From Neobacillus pocheonensis (lineage in GTDB: Bacteria; Bacillota; Bacilli; Bacillales; Cytobacillaceae): a stretch of DNA of 64,000 nt. A program made the position numbers and the translations under genes. Under the pieces are notes generated by a model, which saw only the letters and a list, made by a program, of their open reading frames with translations, searched no databases and was not told the DNA's origin. The stretch's first letter is position 1. Every line of letters begins with the position of its first letter. Where the stretch lies: NCBI GenBank assembly GCA_023702235.1, contig JAMQCR010000001.1, positions 1,426,001 through 1,490,000 of the forward strand, written 5' to 3'. Of the stretch, positions 35,864 through 44,928 are shown piece after piece.

Positions 35864-36937
35864 GTGTCAAAAGAATTGGAAGAGTTTGCCGAAATGATGC
35901 CTGAGGAGTACCAACAGATGTATCGACGTGTTAAAAGGGCAACTCAAGTGTTAACGTCCGATACTGAGCCGGAAGGCGCAACACCGAAAGAAGTTATTTG
36001 GACACGGAATAAAACGAAGCTTTATCGATATATTTCTGAACAACCGAAAAAACATAAAATTCCACTTCTTTTGGTTTATGCACTGATTAATAAACCCTAT
36101 ATACTGGATTTAACAAAGGGCGGCAGTTTAGTCGAATATCTGGTTAATCGTGGCTTTGACGTCTATCTCCTTGACTGGGGTACACCAGGTTACGAAGATA
36201 AAACTATGAAACTAGATGATTATATTATGGACTACATCCCACGTGCAGTTCGTAAAGTATTGCGAAAGTCTAATGTGGATGAAGTGTCTATACTTGGTTA
36301 TTGCATGGGTGGTACGATGACGTCAGTATTTGCTGCACTTCACCCTGATCTGCCTATTCGCAACATTGTTTTTATGACAAGTCCTTTTGATTTTGAAAAT
36401 ACTGGCTCATATGGTGCTATGCTGGATGAGCGATATTTTAATATTGATAAAGTAGTTGAAATACTCGGTAATATTCCACCTGAAATGATTGACTTTGGAA
36501 ACAAAATGATTAAACCGATGGCAAACACCTATGGGCCATTTGTTAGTCTCGTTGATCGTGCGGATAATGAAACGTTCGTAAAGGGCTTTAAATTGCTGCA
36601 AAAATGGTTAAACGACGGTATTCCATTCCCAGGTGAAGCGTATCGTCAGTGGATTAGGGATTTTTATCAAAAAAACAAGCTGATTAAAGGGGAACTGGTT
36701 GTTCGTGGTCGTAAGGTTAAACTAGAGGCTATCACTGCTAATGTGCTTAACTTAGCAGGTGAATCCGACATTATTGCCCAACCACATCAAGTTGAAGCAT
36801 TAATGAATGTCATATCTAGTAAAGATAAACAATATTTAAATTTACCAGTTGGGCATACGTCGATTACGTTTGGTAGTAAAGCTTCAAAAATAACGTATCC
36901 AACGATTGGCGACTGGTTGGAAGAACGGTCCAACTAA
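35864..36937 (+). CDS. phaC: Class IV PHA synthase catalytic subunit PhaC
   Basis: A 357-residue synthase that polymerises 3-hydroxyacyl-CoA with PhaR. The triad is Cys147 in the lipase-like box GYCMGG, Asp302 in GESDIIA and His331 in PVGHTS. The N-terminal PEGATPKEVIWTRNKTKLYRY segment is typical. The start is doubtful: the only standard codon, GTG 35864, lies 19 bases after AAGGGGTGG, while an in-frame ATT at 35852 has ideal spacing. It may start at ATT, or an original ATG has mutated. The catalytic core is intact. With phaB lost, monomers must come from a reductase elsewhere or from PhaJ. Confidence 0.9.
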   Translation: MSKELEEFAEMMPEEYQQMYRRVKRATQVLTSDTEPEGATPKEVIWTRNKTKLYRYISEQPKKHKIPLLLVYALINKPYILDLTKGGSLVEYLVNRGFDVYLLDWGTPGYEDKTMKLDDYIMDYIPRAVRKVLRKSNVDEVSILGYCMGGTMTSVFAALHPDLPIRNIVFMTSPFDFENTGSYGAMLDERYFNIDKVVEILGNIPPEMIDFGNKMIKPMANTYGPFVSLVDRADNETFVKGFKLLQKWLNDGIPFPGEAYRQWIRDFYQKNKLIKGELVVRGRKVKLEAITANVLNLAGESDIIAQPHQVEALMNVISSKDKQYLNLPVGHTSITFGSKASKITYPTIGDWLEERSN

Positions 36938-37335
36938 TAATCCTATCAGAAGTCTAATCAGCGATTATTCCATTCACTTCATGAGAGTATCCCGAACCGA
37001 TTATTTTTTGGTGGCCTTTAGGATGGTACATGGGCACTTCTTTAAATTTAAGAAATTGTGAATGAAAGTTGGACTTCATTTAGCTACACCAAGGTGAACC
37101 GACCCATAAGTAACGGGGAAAAATGGAAAAGGGAGAGTGTTTCCTCTTCCTTTTTTTATGTTTTTATTTAACTGGTTAAAAAATGACTTGGACATTCCAC
37201 TGAGCTAATAGTGGAATGTTTCTTTGTGTAAAAACAAAGCACTATAAAAGGGATTCAATAATGAATCCCTAGATATCTGTATATAGTATCAAACGATTTA
37301 AAATGATGGTAAGAGAGCTTTATCTAAGAGGTAAT
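36938..37335. other. Gap with hairpins
   Basis: A GGAAAAGGGAGAG/CCTCTTCC hairpin with seven T (37120-37157) is a likely phaC terminator. ACATTCCACT/AGTGGAATGT (37191-37219) and GGGATTC/GAATCCC (37251-37271) are two further hairpins. Confidence 0.5.
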
Positions 37336-37412
37336 TGAACCGCCGTATACCGAACGGTACATATGGTGGTGTGAGATGTGGGGAGTTAGTCAGACCTACC
37401 TACTCGATTAAT
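37336..37412 (+). mobile_element. Orphan group II intron 3' end (domains V-VI)
   Basis: AACCGCCGTATAC-CGAA-CGGTACATATGGTGGT folds into a domain V-like hairpin, followed by a G-rich stem (GGGGAGTTAGTCAGACC) and the ending CTACTCGAT found at the 3' end of several Bacillus group II introns. No reverse transcriptase lies upstream, so only the tail remains. It differs from the intron tail at 12247, so two different introns have been here. Confidence 0.65.
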
Positions 37413-37478
37413 GAATAATTTTGATTCGAATGGAGAAAATACGAATGAAAAATTGATCACCAAAAGGAGGAAAAAACA

Positions 37479-37901
37479 ATGACAATTGTAAAAGACATTA
37501 TGACAAAGGATGTTAAAGTGTGTGCATTACATGACCCTGTGACAGCAGCTGCAAGAATAATGCACGATATCAACTGTGGTTCAGTACCAGTTTGTGAAGG
37601 CAGAAAAGTTGTTGGAATGATTACAGATCGTGATATTGTCCTGAATTGTGTAGCTCAAGGGAAAGACTGCAATTCCGTTCATTGCCATGATTGTATGACT
37701 TCGGATGTAATCACTTGCTCGCCTGATACAGATGTACATGAATGTGCTCGTATGATGGCAGACCATCAAATCCGTCGCATTCCAGTTGTACAAAATGGAG
37801 AAATGATTGGTATTTGTGCCATTGGTGACCTATCCACCGTCAACATTCATGTAAACGAAGCTGGAGAAGCATTAAGTCATATATCTGAACAGATTCAATA
37901 A
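37479..37901 (+). CDS. CBS-domain pair protein
   Basis: 140 residues made of two tandem CBS motifs (about 7-60 and 72-128), each with the TDRDIVLN or QIRRIPVVQNGEMIG signature. Stand-alone CBS pairs bind adenine nucleotides and report energy or stress status to a partner; the partner is not identifiable. It has an unusually high cysteine content (VHCHDCM, CSPDTDVHECA), which could bind metal or respond to redox. AAAGGAGG precedes the ATG. Confidence 0.85.
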   Translation: MTIVKDIMTKDVKVCALHDPVTAAARIMHDINCGSVPVCEGRKVVGMITDRDIVLNCVAQGKDCNSVHCHDCMTSDVITCSPDTDVHECARMMADHQIRRIPVVQNGEMIGICAIGDLSTVNIHVNEAGEALSHISEQIQ

Positions 37902-38540
37902 GAACTGTTAGTTACATCAAATTCCACCTGTAAAAAATCTATTAAAGAAAAACCAAAACAAGCCAATAAATTGGGATAAACCTAAGAGTACTTAAAAATG
38001 GTTTATTCCTTTTTTTCTTTAATAAAAGTTAAATTACCAATCAATTTTAGTGAACAGTATTGACGGAAATGCGTACAGAGGCATATCGAAAGGCTGAAAA
38101 CTATAAACCTCTTGATTGAGTTCGTCTTCATTGATCTCTTTCCTCCACACTTACCCCACCAAAAAGTAGAAAGCATCACATATGTTTGATATCCTCCCTC
38201 TATAAGTCTCTTCTGTGTTCATAGCTTCAGAAAGACGGAAGAGTTAATAGTTTTATTTTTTTGGATGTTTTTGAATGTTTTTGGACGAAAGTGATTGATT
38301 TTTGTTAATCTCTTAGATAAAATTTGGATATAGAGATTGAAGTGATATCTCAGGAAGAATATGTATAATGGCTAGTCTTAAAAGGGAGATGCTGTTTTCA
38401 GTTGTTAAAAACTGTGCAACCATAGGGCGTTTATAAAAAACAGATACTTGCTGAATAATAAAGTTATCAAGATTTAAGCATGGAAGACATTTGTTTATGA
38501 ATACACATGTGAAATTAGGATAGTTAATATCTATGAAAAA
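37902..38540. other. Long gap upstream of fruK
   Basis: Includes a repeated TTTTTGGATG/TTTTTGAATG/TTTTTGGACG block (38257-38287), near-complementary to the motif at 38541. No gene supported; a minus-strand frame here has no ribosome site. Confidence 0.35.
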
Positions 38541-38578
38541 TACTTTAAAAACATTCAAAATCAATCAAAAACATTCAG
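38541..38578. promoter_or_regulatory. Candidate DeoR/FruR-type operator for fruK
   Basis: AAAAACATTC is directly repeated (38546 and 38567) around TCAATC, about 110 bases before fruK, and appears in inverted form at 38257-38287. Arrays like this are typical of DeoR-family sugar regulators; FruR itself is not in the window. Confidence 0.45.
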
Positions 38579-38679
38579 TGGAAAATGGCTGTACCTATAA
38601 ACAACCAATTATATAAAACATCACCACTTTTAAGGTGATTCCTTAGAAGTAGAAAAACAATAATGAAGGTCGTGAAATA

Positions 38680-39594
38680 ATGATTTATACGTGCACATTA
38701 AATCCATCTGTCGATTACGTCGTACATGTACAAGATTTTCAATTAGGTGATTTAAATCGAATGTCATATGATGTGAAATTTCCAGGTGGGAAAGGCATTA
38801 ACGTTTCCCGGGTTTTAAAACGTGCGGGAGTTGAAAGTGAAGCCCTTGGGTTTATTGGTGGATTTACAGGCGCATACGTCGAAGAATGTTTAAAGGAAGA
38901 GGGCATTTCCACAAATTTTATTCATGTAAACGGTGATTCTCGTATCAATATCAAATTGAAAACAAAATCAGAAACAGAGATTAACGGGCAAGGCCCTGTG
39001 ATTAGCAATGAACAGGTTAGGAAGCTTATCAAACAAGTAGAAAACTTACAAAATGACGATGTTCTTGTACTGGCTGGAAGCATTCCAAGCTCGCTGCCTA
39101 GCGATTTTTATACGAAGCTTTCAAAAATTGCAAAAAAGCAAGGGGCAAAAGTGGTGGTGGATGTGAGCGGCAAAGTCCTTCTTGATATCGTTGAGCAGGG
39201 GCCGTTTTTCATTAAACCGAATCATCATGAACTTGGTGAGTTGTTTGATGTTACGATTGAGACACCAGAGGAGGCGATTCCCTACGGCCAAAGGTTGCTT
39301 GAATTAGGTGCTGAAAATGTGGCCATTTCGATGGCTGGAAAAGGGGCGCTCCTGATTACGAGGAAAGCGATCTATCAAGCAACTGTTCCAAAAGGAAATG
39401 TGAAAAATTCAGTAGGTGCGGGGGACTCTCTTGTGGCTGGTTTTCTCGCTACTATTATAAATAATGGGGAAATTGTCGAAGCGTTTCGAAGGGGTGTTGC
39501 TTCTGGAAGTGCCACTGCGTTCTCACTAGAGCTATGTACGCAAGAAGATGTAGAGCGTCTTATTCCGAAGATTGAAATCAAAAAATTGGATTAG
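38680..39594 (+). CDS. fruK: 1-Phosphofructokinase
   Basis: A 304-residue PfkB-family kinase that converts fructose 1-phosphate to fructose 1,6-bisphosphate. Visible landmarks: TLNPSVDYVV at the start, the glycine-rich FPGGKGINVSRVL, AGSIPSSLP, KPNHHELGEL and the C-terminal GAGDSLVAGFLA with the catalytic aspartate. The usual neighbours fruR and fruA (PTS transporter) are missing; a GGAGGAG site directly after the stop suggests fruA was once next and has been deleted. HPr and gapN follow on the same strand. Confidence 0.92.
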   Translation: MIYTCTLNPSVDYVVHVQDFQLGDLNRMSYDVKFPGGKGINVSRVLKRAGVESEALGFIGGFTGAYVEECLKEEGISTNFIHVNGDSRINIKLKTKSETEINGQGPVISNEQVRKLIKQVENLQNDDVLVLAGSIPSSLPSDFYTKLSKIAKKQGAKVVVDVSGKVLLDIVEQGPFFIKPNHHELGELFDVTIETPEEAIPYGQRLLELGAENVAISMAGKGALLITRKAIYQATVPKGNVKNSVGAGDSLVAGFLATIINNGEIVEAFRRGVASGSATAFSLELCTQEDVERLIPKIEIKKLD

Positions 39595-39786
39595 GAGGAG
39601 TACAAGTTTATTAAAAAAATAGTACCAACCTAGAGACGTTCTTTCGTTTATCCATGTTGTTGATCGATACAGAATTCCGTTGAGTATTGCTTAAAGTTAT
39701 ACAGTTGCAAATATCGTTCGTCGATTCAAAAAGATAGCCAAAAAAAGTAATTAAGTTACTGTTTAAATATAGGGGGAGTAGTTAAA

Positions 39787-40053
39787 ATGACTGAACAAAT
39801 TTTTACAATTATTGATGAAGCGGGGATTCACGCACGTCCTGCAACTGTTCTAGTTCAAGCTGCAACTAAATTTAAATCTGATATAAACCTTGAGTATAAA
39901 GGGAGGAGGGTAAACTTAGAGTCAATATTGGGCGTTTTGTCATTAGGTGTCGTTAAAGGTGGCCAAATAAAAATATCTGCTACCGGTTCAGATGAGATTG
40001 ATGTGTTAAAGGAATTAAATGAGACATTAAAGAACCAAAAATTAATTGATTAA
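39787..40053 (+). CDS. HPr-family phosphocarrier
   Basis: An 88-residue HPr. The active-site histidine His15 (GIHARPATVLV) and the regulatory serine Ser46 (VNLESILGVLSLG) are both present, so it could take part in PTS phosphotransfer and be a substrate of HPr kinase. It is not next to ptsI; with fruK it forms part of a sugar cluster, so it is probably a paralogue of the main ptsH. GGGGGAG precedes the ATG. Confidence 0.9.
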   Translation: MTEQIFTIIDEAGIHARPATVLVQAATKFKSDINLEYKGRRVNLESILGVLSLGVVKGGQIKISATGSDEIDVLKELNETLKNQKLID

Positions 40054-40200
40054 TGAATGTACAAAAAACATTGTTGAAAAATGAATAAGCAACAATCCTA
40101 AATTAGAGGATGACCCAAAGTTTTTTTTGCAATTTAAAGACTGAAAATTATACCTATTCAAACATATCTTTTTATTCAGCTACTTAAGGGAGGATTTATT

Positions 40201-41654
40201 ATGTCGATAAACGTTTTATCTTTAACAGCTTATAATTTGTATATAAATGGGGAGTGGAAAGAAAGTGATTCTGGAGAAACGATTAAAATCACTTCACCTT
40301 ATCTTGATGAAATTATCGGAAAAGTCCAGGCGATTACGACAGAAGAGGTAGATAAGGCAATTAATTTTGCTCATAAGGCACAAAAAATTTGGGCAGAAAC
40401 CTCCCTTCAAGAACGAGCTAGGTATTTGTATAAATGGGCAGATGAATTAGTGAATATGCAAGATGAAATGGCTGAAATCATTATGAAAGAAGTAGGGAAA
40501 AGTTTGAAAGATGCAAAGAATGAAGTCGTACGTACTGCGGATTTCATTCGGTACACGGTCGAAGAAGCAATGCATATGCATGGTGAAAGTATGAAGGGAG
40601 ATAGCTTCCCAGGCGGATCTAAATCTAAACTTGCAATAGTTGACCGTGTTCCACTAGGAGTAGTACTAGCCATCCCTCCGTTTAACTATCCCGTAAACTT
40701 AGCTGCTGCTAAATTGGCACCGGCACTTATTTCTGGGAATGCAGTGATTTTTAAACCTGCTACGCAAGGAGCTATTAGCGGTATTAAAATGATTGAGGCT
40801 CTTCACAAAGTAAACTTTCCAAAAGGTCTTGTCAATATCGTGACAGGTCGAGGTTCTGTCATTGGTGATTACCTAGTTGAGCATAAAGGTATTAATATGA
40901 TCTCCTTTACAGGTGGGACAAACACTGGTATTCGTTTAGCGAAAAAAGCAGGAATGATTCCACTTGTACTTGAACTTGGGGGGAAAGATCCTGGTATTGT
41001 GCGTGAAGACGCTGATTTACACGAAGCGGCAAAACATATTATCAGCGGTGCGTTTTCATATTCCGGTCAGCGGTGCACAGCTATTAAACGTGTATTAGTA
41101 CATGAAAGCGTAGCGGACAAGCTTGTAGCCATTTTAAAAGAAGAAATTAAAAAATTGGCAGTAGGTTCTCCGGAAGAAGGCAGCACAGTTGTCCCGTTAA
41201 TTGATGATCAATCAGCTGACTTTGTTCAAGGGTTAATTGATGATGCTATCAAAAAGGGTGCAACCCTCGTAACAGGAAATAAACGGGAACGCAATTTAAT
41301 CTATCCTACTCTTCTAGATCACGTGTCAGAAGTCATGGATGTAGCTTGGGAAGAACCGTTCGGGCCGGTGTTGCCGGTAATCCGTGTATCATCCGATGAA
41401 GAAGCCATCAACATTGCAAATAAATCTGAATTTGGCTTACAGGCAAGTATTTTTACAAAAGACATTAATAAAGCATTTACGATTGCTAATAAAATAGAAA
41501 CAGGCTCTGTTCAAATTAACGGGCGTACGGAACGCGGGCCGATCACTTCCCATTCATTGGTGTAAAAGGATCCGGAATGGGAGCGCAAGGAATCCGTAAA
41601 AGCATTGAATCGATGACGCGTGAAAAAGTAACTGTGTTAAACCTTGTTGAGTAA
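40201..41654 (+). pseudogene. gapN: Non-phosphorylating GAPDH (GapN), one frameshift near the end
   Basis: The enzyme oxidises glyceraldehyde 3-phosphate directly to 3-phosphoglycerate with NADP. The aldehyde-dehydrogenase core is complete: PPFNYPVNLAAAK, FTGGTNTG, LELGGKDPGIV with the general base and SGQRCTAIKRV with the catalytic cysteine. A single missing base near 41539 (GGGCCGATCAC) makes the main frame stop at 41565. In the next frame the family C-terminus continues perfectly (HFPFIGVKGSGMGAQGIRKS to LNLVE, stop at 41654). The truncated product lacks the oligomerisation end. GGGAGG precedes the ATG; a strong terminator follows. Confidence 0.88.
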
Positions 41655-41685
41655 TCTCAATAGTAACTTTACTTCTCTCATGAGA

Positions 41686-41722
41686 GGGTGGCCCAATAGT
41701 AACTGGGCACCCTTTTTTTTGT
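41686..41722 (+). terminator. Strong terminator after gapN
   Basis: GGGTGGCCCA pairs with TGGGCACCC and eight T follow. Its position fits the restored gapN stop (41654). Confidence 0.85.
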
Positions 41723-41971
41723 TATGTGCAGTCGCACCTTTGATTGTGCGCCCAGTATGGGTGCAGTCTATTAGGTGAGATTCATTGAGGCAATTGATGG
41801 CAAGATACAGGTTTATAGCAAAAAGGGAATGGGAACGGTGAATTAAGGTGGTAAAATTAACTAGAAAGAATCTATTTGAGGGAGAGACATATGGAGCATT
41901 AATTTCTTAGATTAAAGGGTGCTTTATGAAAATCAGAGAAAGTAATAGAGACGTCGGAGGGTTTGTTTATT

Positions 41972-42427
41972 ATGGATATTAAAATTGATGATTTAACTGG
42001 AAATGAAGTGGCTGAATTGGTGAGGGAGCATCTTCAAAGTATGGCATTGAATTCCCCACCAGAAAGTATACATGCACTAAATCTTGAACAATTGCGAAGC
42101 CCAGAGATTACATTCTGGAGTGCATGGGAAGGAAATGAATTAGTTGGGTGTGGGGCACTTAAAGAACTTGATGGTCCACATGGAGAGATAAAATCAATGC
42201 GAACTTCTTCATCATATTTAAGAAAGGGGGTTGCAAAACGACTTCTTCAACACATAATTGAAGAATCCAAGCGACGTGGCTACCTAAGGCTAAGTTTGGA
42301 AACGGGCTCAATGGATGCTTTTGAACCTGCTAAAAGGCTATATGCAAGTTTCGGGTTTCAATATTGTAAGCCGTTTTCAGATTACATGGAGGACCCAAAT
42401 AGTGTATTTATGACAAAGGAATTGTGA
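41972..42427 (+). CDS. GNAT acetyltransferase (YsnE-like)
   Basis: 151 residues. The acetyl-CoA loop is RKGVAKRLLQHIIEE, preceded by LKELDGPHGEIKSMRT and followed by LSLETGSMDAFEPAKRLYASFGF; this set matches YsnE-type acetyltransferases of Bacillus. The substrate is not established. The ATG at 41972 is preferred over a TTG nine bases earlier, given GGAGGG at 41957. Codon use matches neighbours. Confidence 0.82.
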   Translation: MDIKIDDLTGNEVAELVREHLQSMALNSPPESIHALNLEQLRSPEITFWSAWEGNELVGCGALKELDGPHGEIKSMRTSSSYLRKGVAKRLLQHIIEESKRRGYLRLSLETGSMDAFEPAKRLYASFGFQYCKPFSDYMEDPNSVFMTKEL

Positions 42428-42562
42428 GTTCCTTTTGTAAAAATTCATTGATTAAAGCAATATTTTAAGCAAATTGGAGGCGAACAGTTTAGTTGACGTG
42501 AACTTAAGCCAAACGAGCAGGTACGTTCTACCTCGGCTACCGTATATAACTATATAAAAAAT

Positions 42563-42588
42563 GGTCAACCAGAAATATCTGGCTGACC
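42563..42588 (-). terminator. Terminator of the second rrf2 gene
   Basis: GGTCAACCAG/CTGGCTGACC stem; on the minus strand it is followed by ATTTTTTAT, about 75 bases past the stop. Confidence 0.65.
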
Positions 42589-42661
42589 TTATAATACGAA
42601 CGAAAAGACTCAAAATACGTAAAAAGAAACTCTGTTTTCACGAATGTGTTTTAACAATTTA

Positions 42662-43096
42662 TTATTTTAAATTCTCTTTTTCAACAATATCCTTAACAAT
42701 ATCTTCAATAGTTATATTTCCTAGCACTTTTTCCAAAGCAATTTGAGCAGTTGACAATATTGGAATGATAGTATATTGAATGTTTCTACCTACAACACAT
42801 TTTGGATTTGGATTTTCGTGAACATTAAACAATTCATTGTCCTGTACAACATTAACCGCCTTATATACGTCTAGCAATGAAATATCAGATAATTTCCTAG
42901 CAAGCTTTGTCCCCGCAATACCTGGATTTACTTCTACTAATCCTGCTTTCTTTAACATTCCGATAATTTTTCTTATTAAGGCAGGATTTGTGTTTACACT
43001 TTCTGCTAAAAACTCTGATGAGCTTACCCCGTCTTTATTAAACTCAATAAGAGATAATATATGAACTCCTACAGAAAATCGGCTACTGATGGACAT
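42662..43096 (-). CDS. Rrf2 family regulator, paralogue of the YwnA-like protein
   Basis: 144 residues, the same length as the 22322 protein and collinear with it throughout (SSRFSVGVHILSLIEFNKDG, then NPALIRKIIGMLKKAGLVEV). It keeps the single cysteine (PKCVVGRN). It is divergent from an NmrA-type oxidoreductase, repeating the layout of the first module. It probably represses that gene; its operator motifs resemble those of the first module, so cross-regulation is possible. Confidence 0.9.
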   Translation of the reverse strand: MSISSRFSVGVHILSLIEFNKDGVSSSEFLAESVNTNPALIRKIIGMLKKAGLVEVNPGIAGTKLARKLSDISLLDVYKAVNVVQDNELFNVHENPNPKCVVGRNIQYTIIPILSTAQIALEKVLGNITIEDIVKDIVEKENLK

Positions 43097-43138
43097 GATT
43101 AATCACCTTCCTTGACTTGAATAACAATAATTTTCTCA

Positions 43139-43275
43139 AATGTAATTAGAATGGTTACAAATATAATTATACTCTAAAGCTCGGGTATCCAATCAAAAAT
43201 TTGTTAGTTAAAAATTATTGACAAAAACGCAAAATGTAACTAATATAAATACAGGTAATCGAATTAGTTACAATA
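43139..43275. promoter_or_regulatory. Rrf2 operator region, second module
   Basis: TGTAATTAGAATGGTTACA at 43140-43159 and TGTAACTAAT ... ATTAGTTACA (43230 and 43263) give the same TGTAAY/RTTACA pattern as 22146-22268. Confidence 0.6.
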
Positions 43276-43334
43276 TAACTTAGACTGTTGTTACAAAAAA
43301 ATTTCAACAAAATATTTATTGGAGGAAGTAAAAA

Positions 43335-44204
43335 ATGAAAATGTTAATAACAGGAGCAACTGGGAAATTTGGCACCAAAGTTGTAGAGACGTTATTGAAG
43401 ACTGTACCAGCCAGTCAACTGGTTGTCAGTGTTCGCAATCCAGTGAAAGCGGAAGGATTACGGGCTCGTGGAGTAGAAGTCCGTCACGGAGATTTTGACC
43501 ATCCGGAAACATTGGATACTGCTTTTGCAGGTATTGACCGACTTTTAATAATATCTGCGGATGGGGACAATAATACAAGAATCAGACAGCATACTAATGC
43601 GGTAGATGCGGCTCAACGTGCTCAAGTTAAATTTATTACGTATACCAGTATAGTAAATGCACAGGAAAGTAAAAACTTGTTCGCTCCAACGCATCAGGTA
43701 ACAGAAGAAGCAATCTTAAAAACAGGTATTCCTTACTCCTTCTTACGCAACAACTGGTACTTGGAAAATGAAATTTCAAGCATTCAAGGTGTCCTAGCAG
43801 GAGCTCCTTGGGTGACTTCAGCAGGAAACGGCAAGGTAGGTTGGGCACTACAACAAGATTATGCAGAAGCTGCGGCTGCGGTACTAACAGGTAACGGGCA
43901 CGAAAATACAATCTACGAGCTTTCTGGTAAGCTATTGTCTCAGGAAGAATTAGCATCTGCTTTAGGAATTCTACTGGGTAAAGAAGTAACTGTACAACAG
44001 GTTGATGACGCTACTTATGCCGATATTATGAAAGGTGCAGGCGTACCCGATTTCGTTATTGCTTTGCTTGTTGACATCCAAAAAAGCATTCGAGAAGGCA
44101 CACTAAAAGTCGAGAGCAATGATTTCGAAAAACTTCTTGGACGACCAGTTACGCCAATCAAAGAGGCACTGACTCAAATTGTTAATGACATCTCAACAAA
44201 ATAA
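43335..44204 (+). CDS. NmrA-type NAD(P)-binding oxidoreductase (QorB-like)
   Basis: A 289-residue atypical SDR. The nucleotide loop MLITGATGKFGTKVVETLLK is intact; VKFITYTSIVNA, PYSFLRNNWYLENE and TVYELSGK-type segments (NTIYELSGKLLSQEEL) match quinone oxidoreductase 2 (QorB) and azoreductase-like proteins. It likely reduces quinones or reactive carbonyls under control of the divergent Rrf2 protein. GGAGGAAG precedes the ATG. A strong terminator follows. GC content is somewhat above that of the regulator. Confidence 0.87.
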   Translation: MKMLITGATGKFGTKVVETLLKTVPASQLVVSVRNPVKAEGLRARGVEVRHGDFDHPETLDTAFAGIDRLLIISADGDNNTRIRQHTNAVDAAQRAQVKFITYTSIVNAQESKNLFAPTHQVTEEAILKTGIPYSFLRNNWYLENEISSIQGVLAGAPWVTSAGNGKVGWALQQDYAEAAAAVLTGNGHENTIYELSGKLLSQEELASALGILLGKEVTVQQVDDATYADIMKGAGVPDFVIALLVDIQKSIREGTLKVESNDFEKLLGRPVTPIKEALTQIVNDISTK

Positions 44205-44218
44205 TCGAGCTTATAAAT

Positions 44219-44253
44219 GAAAACCGACCTTTTTTAGCAGAGGTCGGTTTTTT
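44219..44253 (+). terminator. Strong terminator
   Basis: AAAACCGACCT pairs with AGGTCGGTTTT and a T-run follows. Confidence 0.85.
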
Positions 44254-44928
44254 AAATTCACAGCGTATAGAGTAGCCTTGAATGAAATAATTTGTGGTAT
44301 CGCCTTGCTATTAGGATCTGAAGGGGGATTATTTCTATTTTATTTGATATGGCGCGATGGATATAAGTGGTATACCATTTTAGAAAGTAGCAAAAAGTAT
44401 TGAATTAGCTACCAAGGTAGCTCTATCGTTAGGAAAGAATCGAGTTCCTCATATGCCCCAAAATGAACTTGGGCAGCTCTAGTTAATTATTTTATAATAG
44501 TATTATCTAACGATCAATTAAAAAAACGAGTGGGTGAAAAATACATAGAGATTGCTATTGTTCGCGATCTTATAAAAAAGAAAAACCCTCACTTGCTGAA
44601 AAGCTATAAAGGAATGGCTTCTTGAAGAAATTGCAGGCGATGGATTTACTTACGGTTATCGAAAATTAACAAAGCAATTGCGTCATGACCTAGTAAACAT
44701 TGAATTACTTCATGTGGGGCTCCAATATTCAACAAGTGAGTGGCGTAGCAGTGCCTTAGCTGACAAAGAGCTATCATTGCTTTTTATTACAATCGACTCT
44801 TTATATGAATATTCTACATAATATTACAAATATATTACATTCCACATAGTTTCGTTGTTTTTAGTCACTTCCGAATTTAAACTATAGTTAAGTCCGAATA
44901 ATTTTAGGTAAGAAAAGGTGATTATGTT
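44254..44928. pseudogene. Fragment zone with an IS3-type transposase remnant
   Basis: Around 44530-44700 frames read VGEKYIEIAIVRDLIKKKNP and, after a shift, EEIAGDGFTYGYRKLTKQLR, the N-terminal helix-turn-helix part of an IS3-family orfB product. No DDE part remains. Further on, another open stretch (QYSTSEWRSSALADKELSL) is unassigned. The zone has no intact gene. Confidence 0.5.

Noticed and set aside
38313..38564. 83-codon minus-strand frame upstream of fruK
   Set aside because: It crosses the putative operator, lacks a ribosome site and has no recognisable content.
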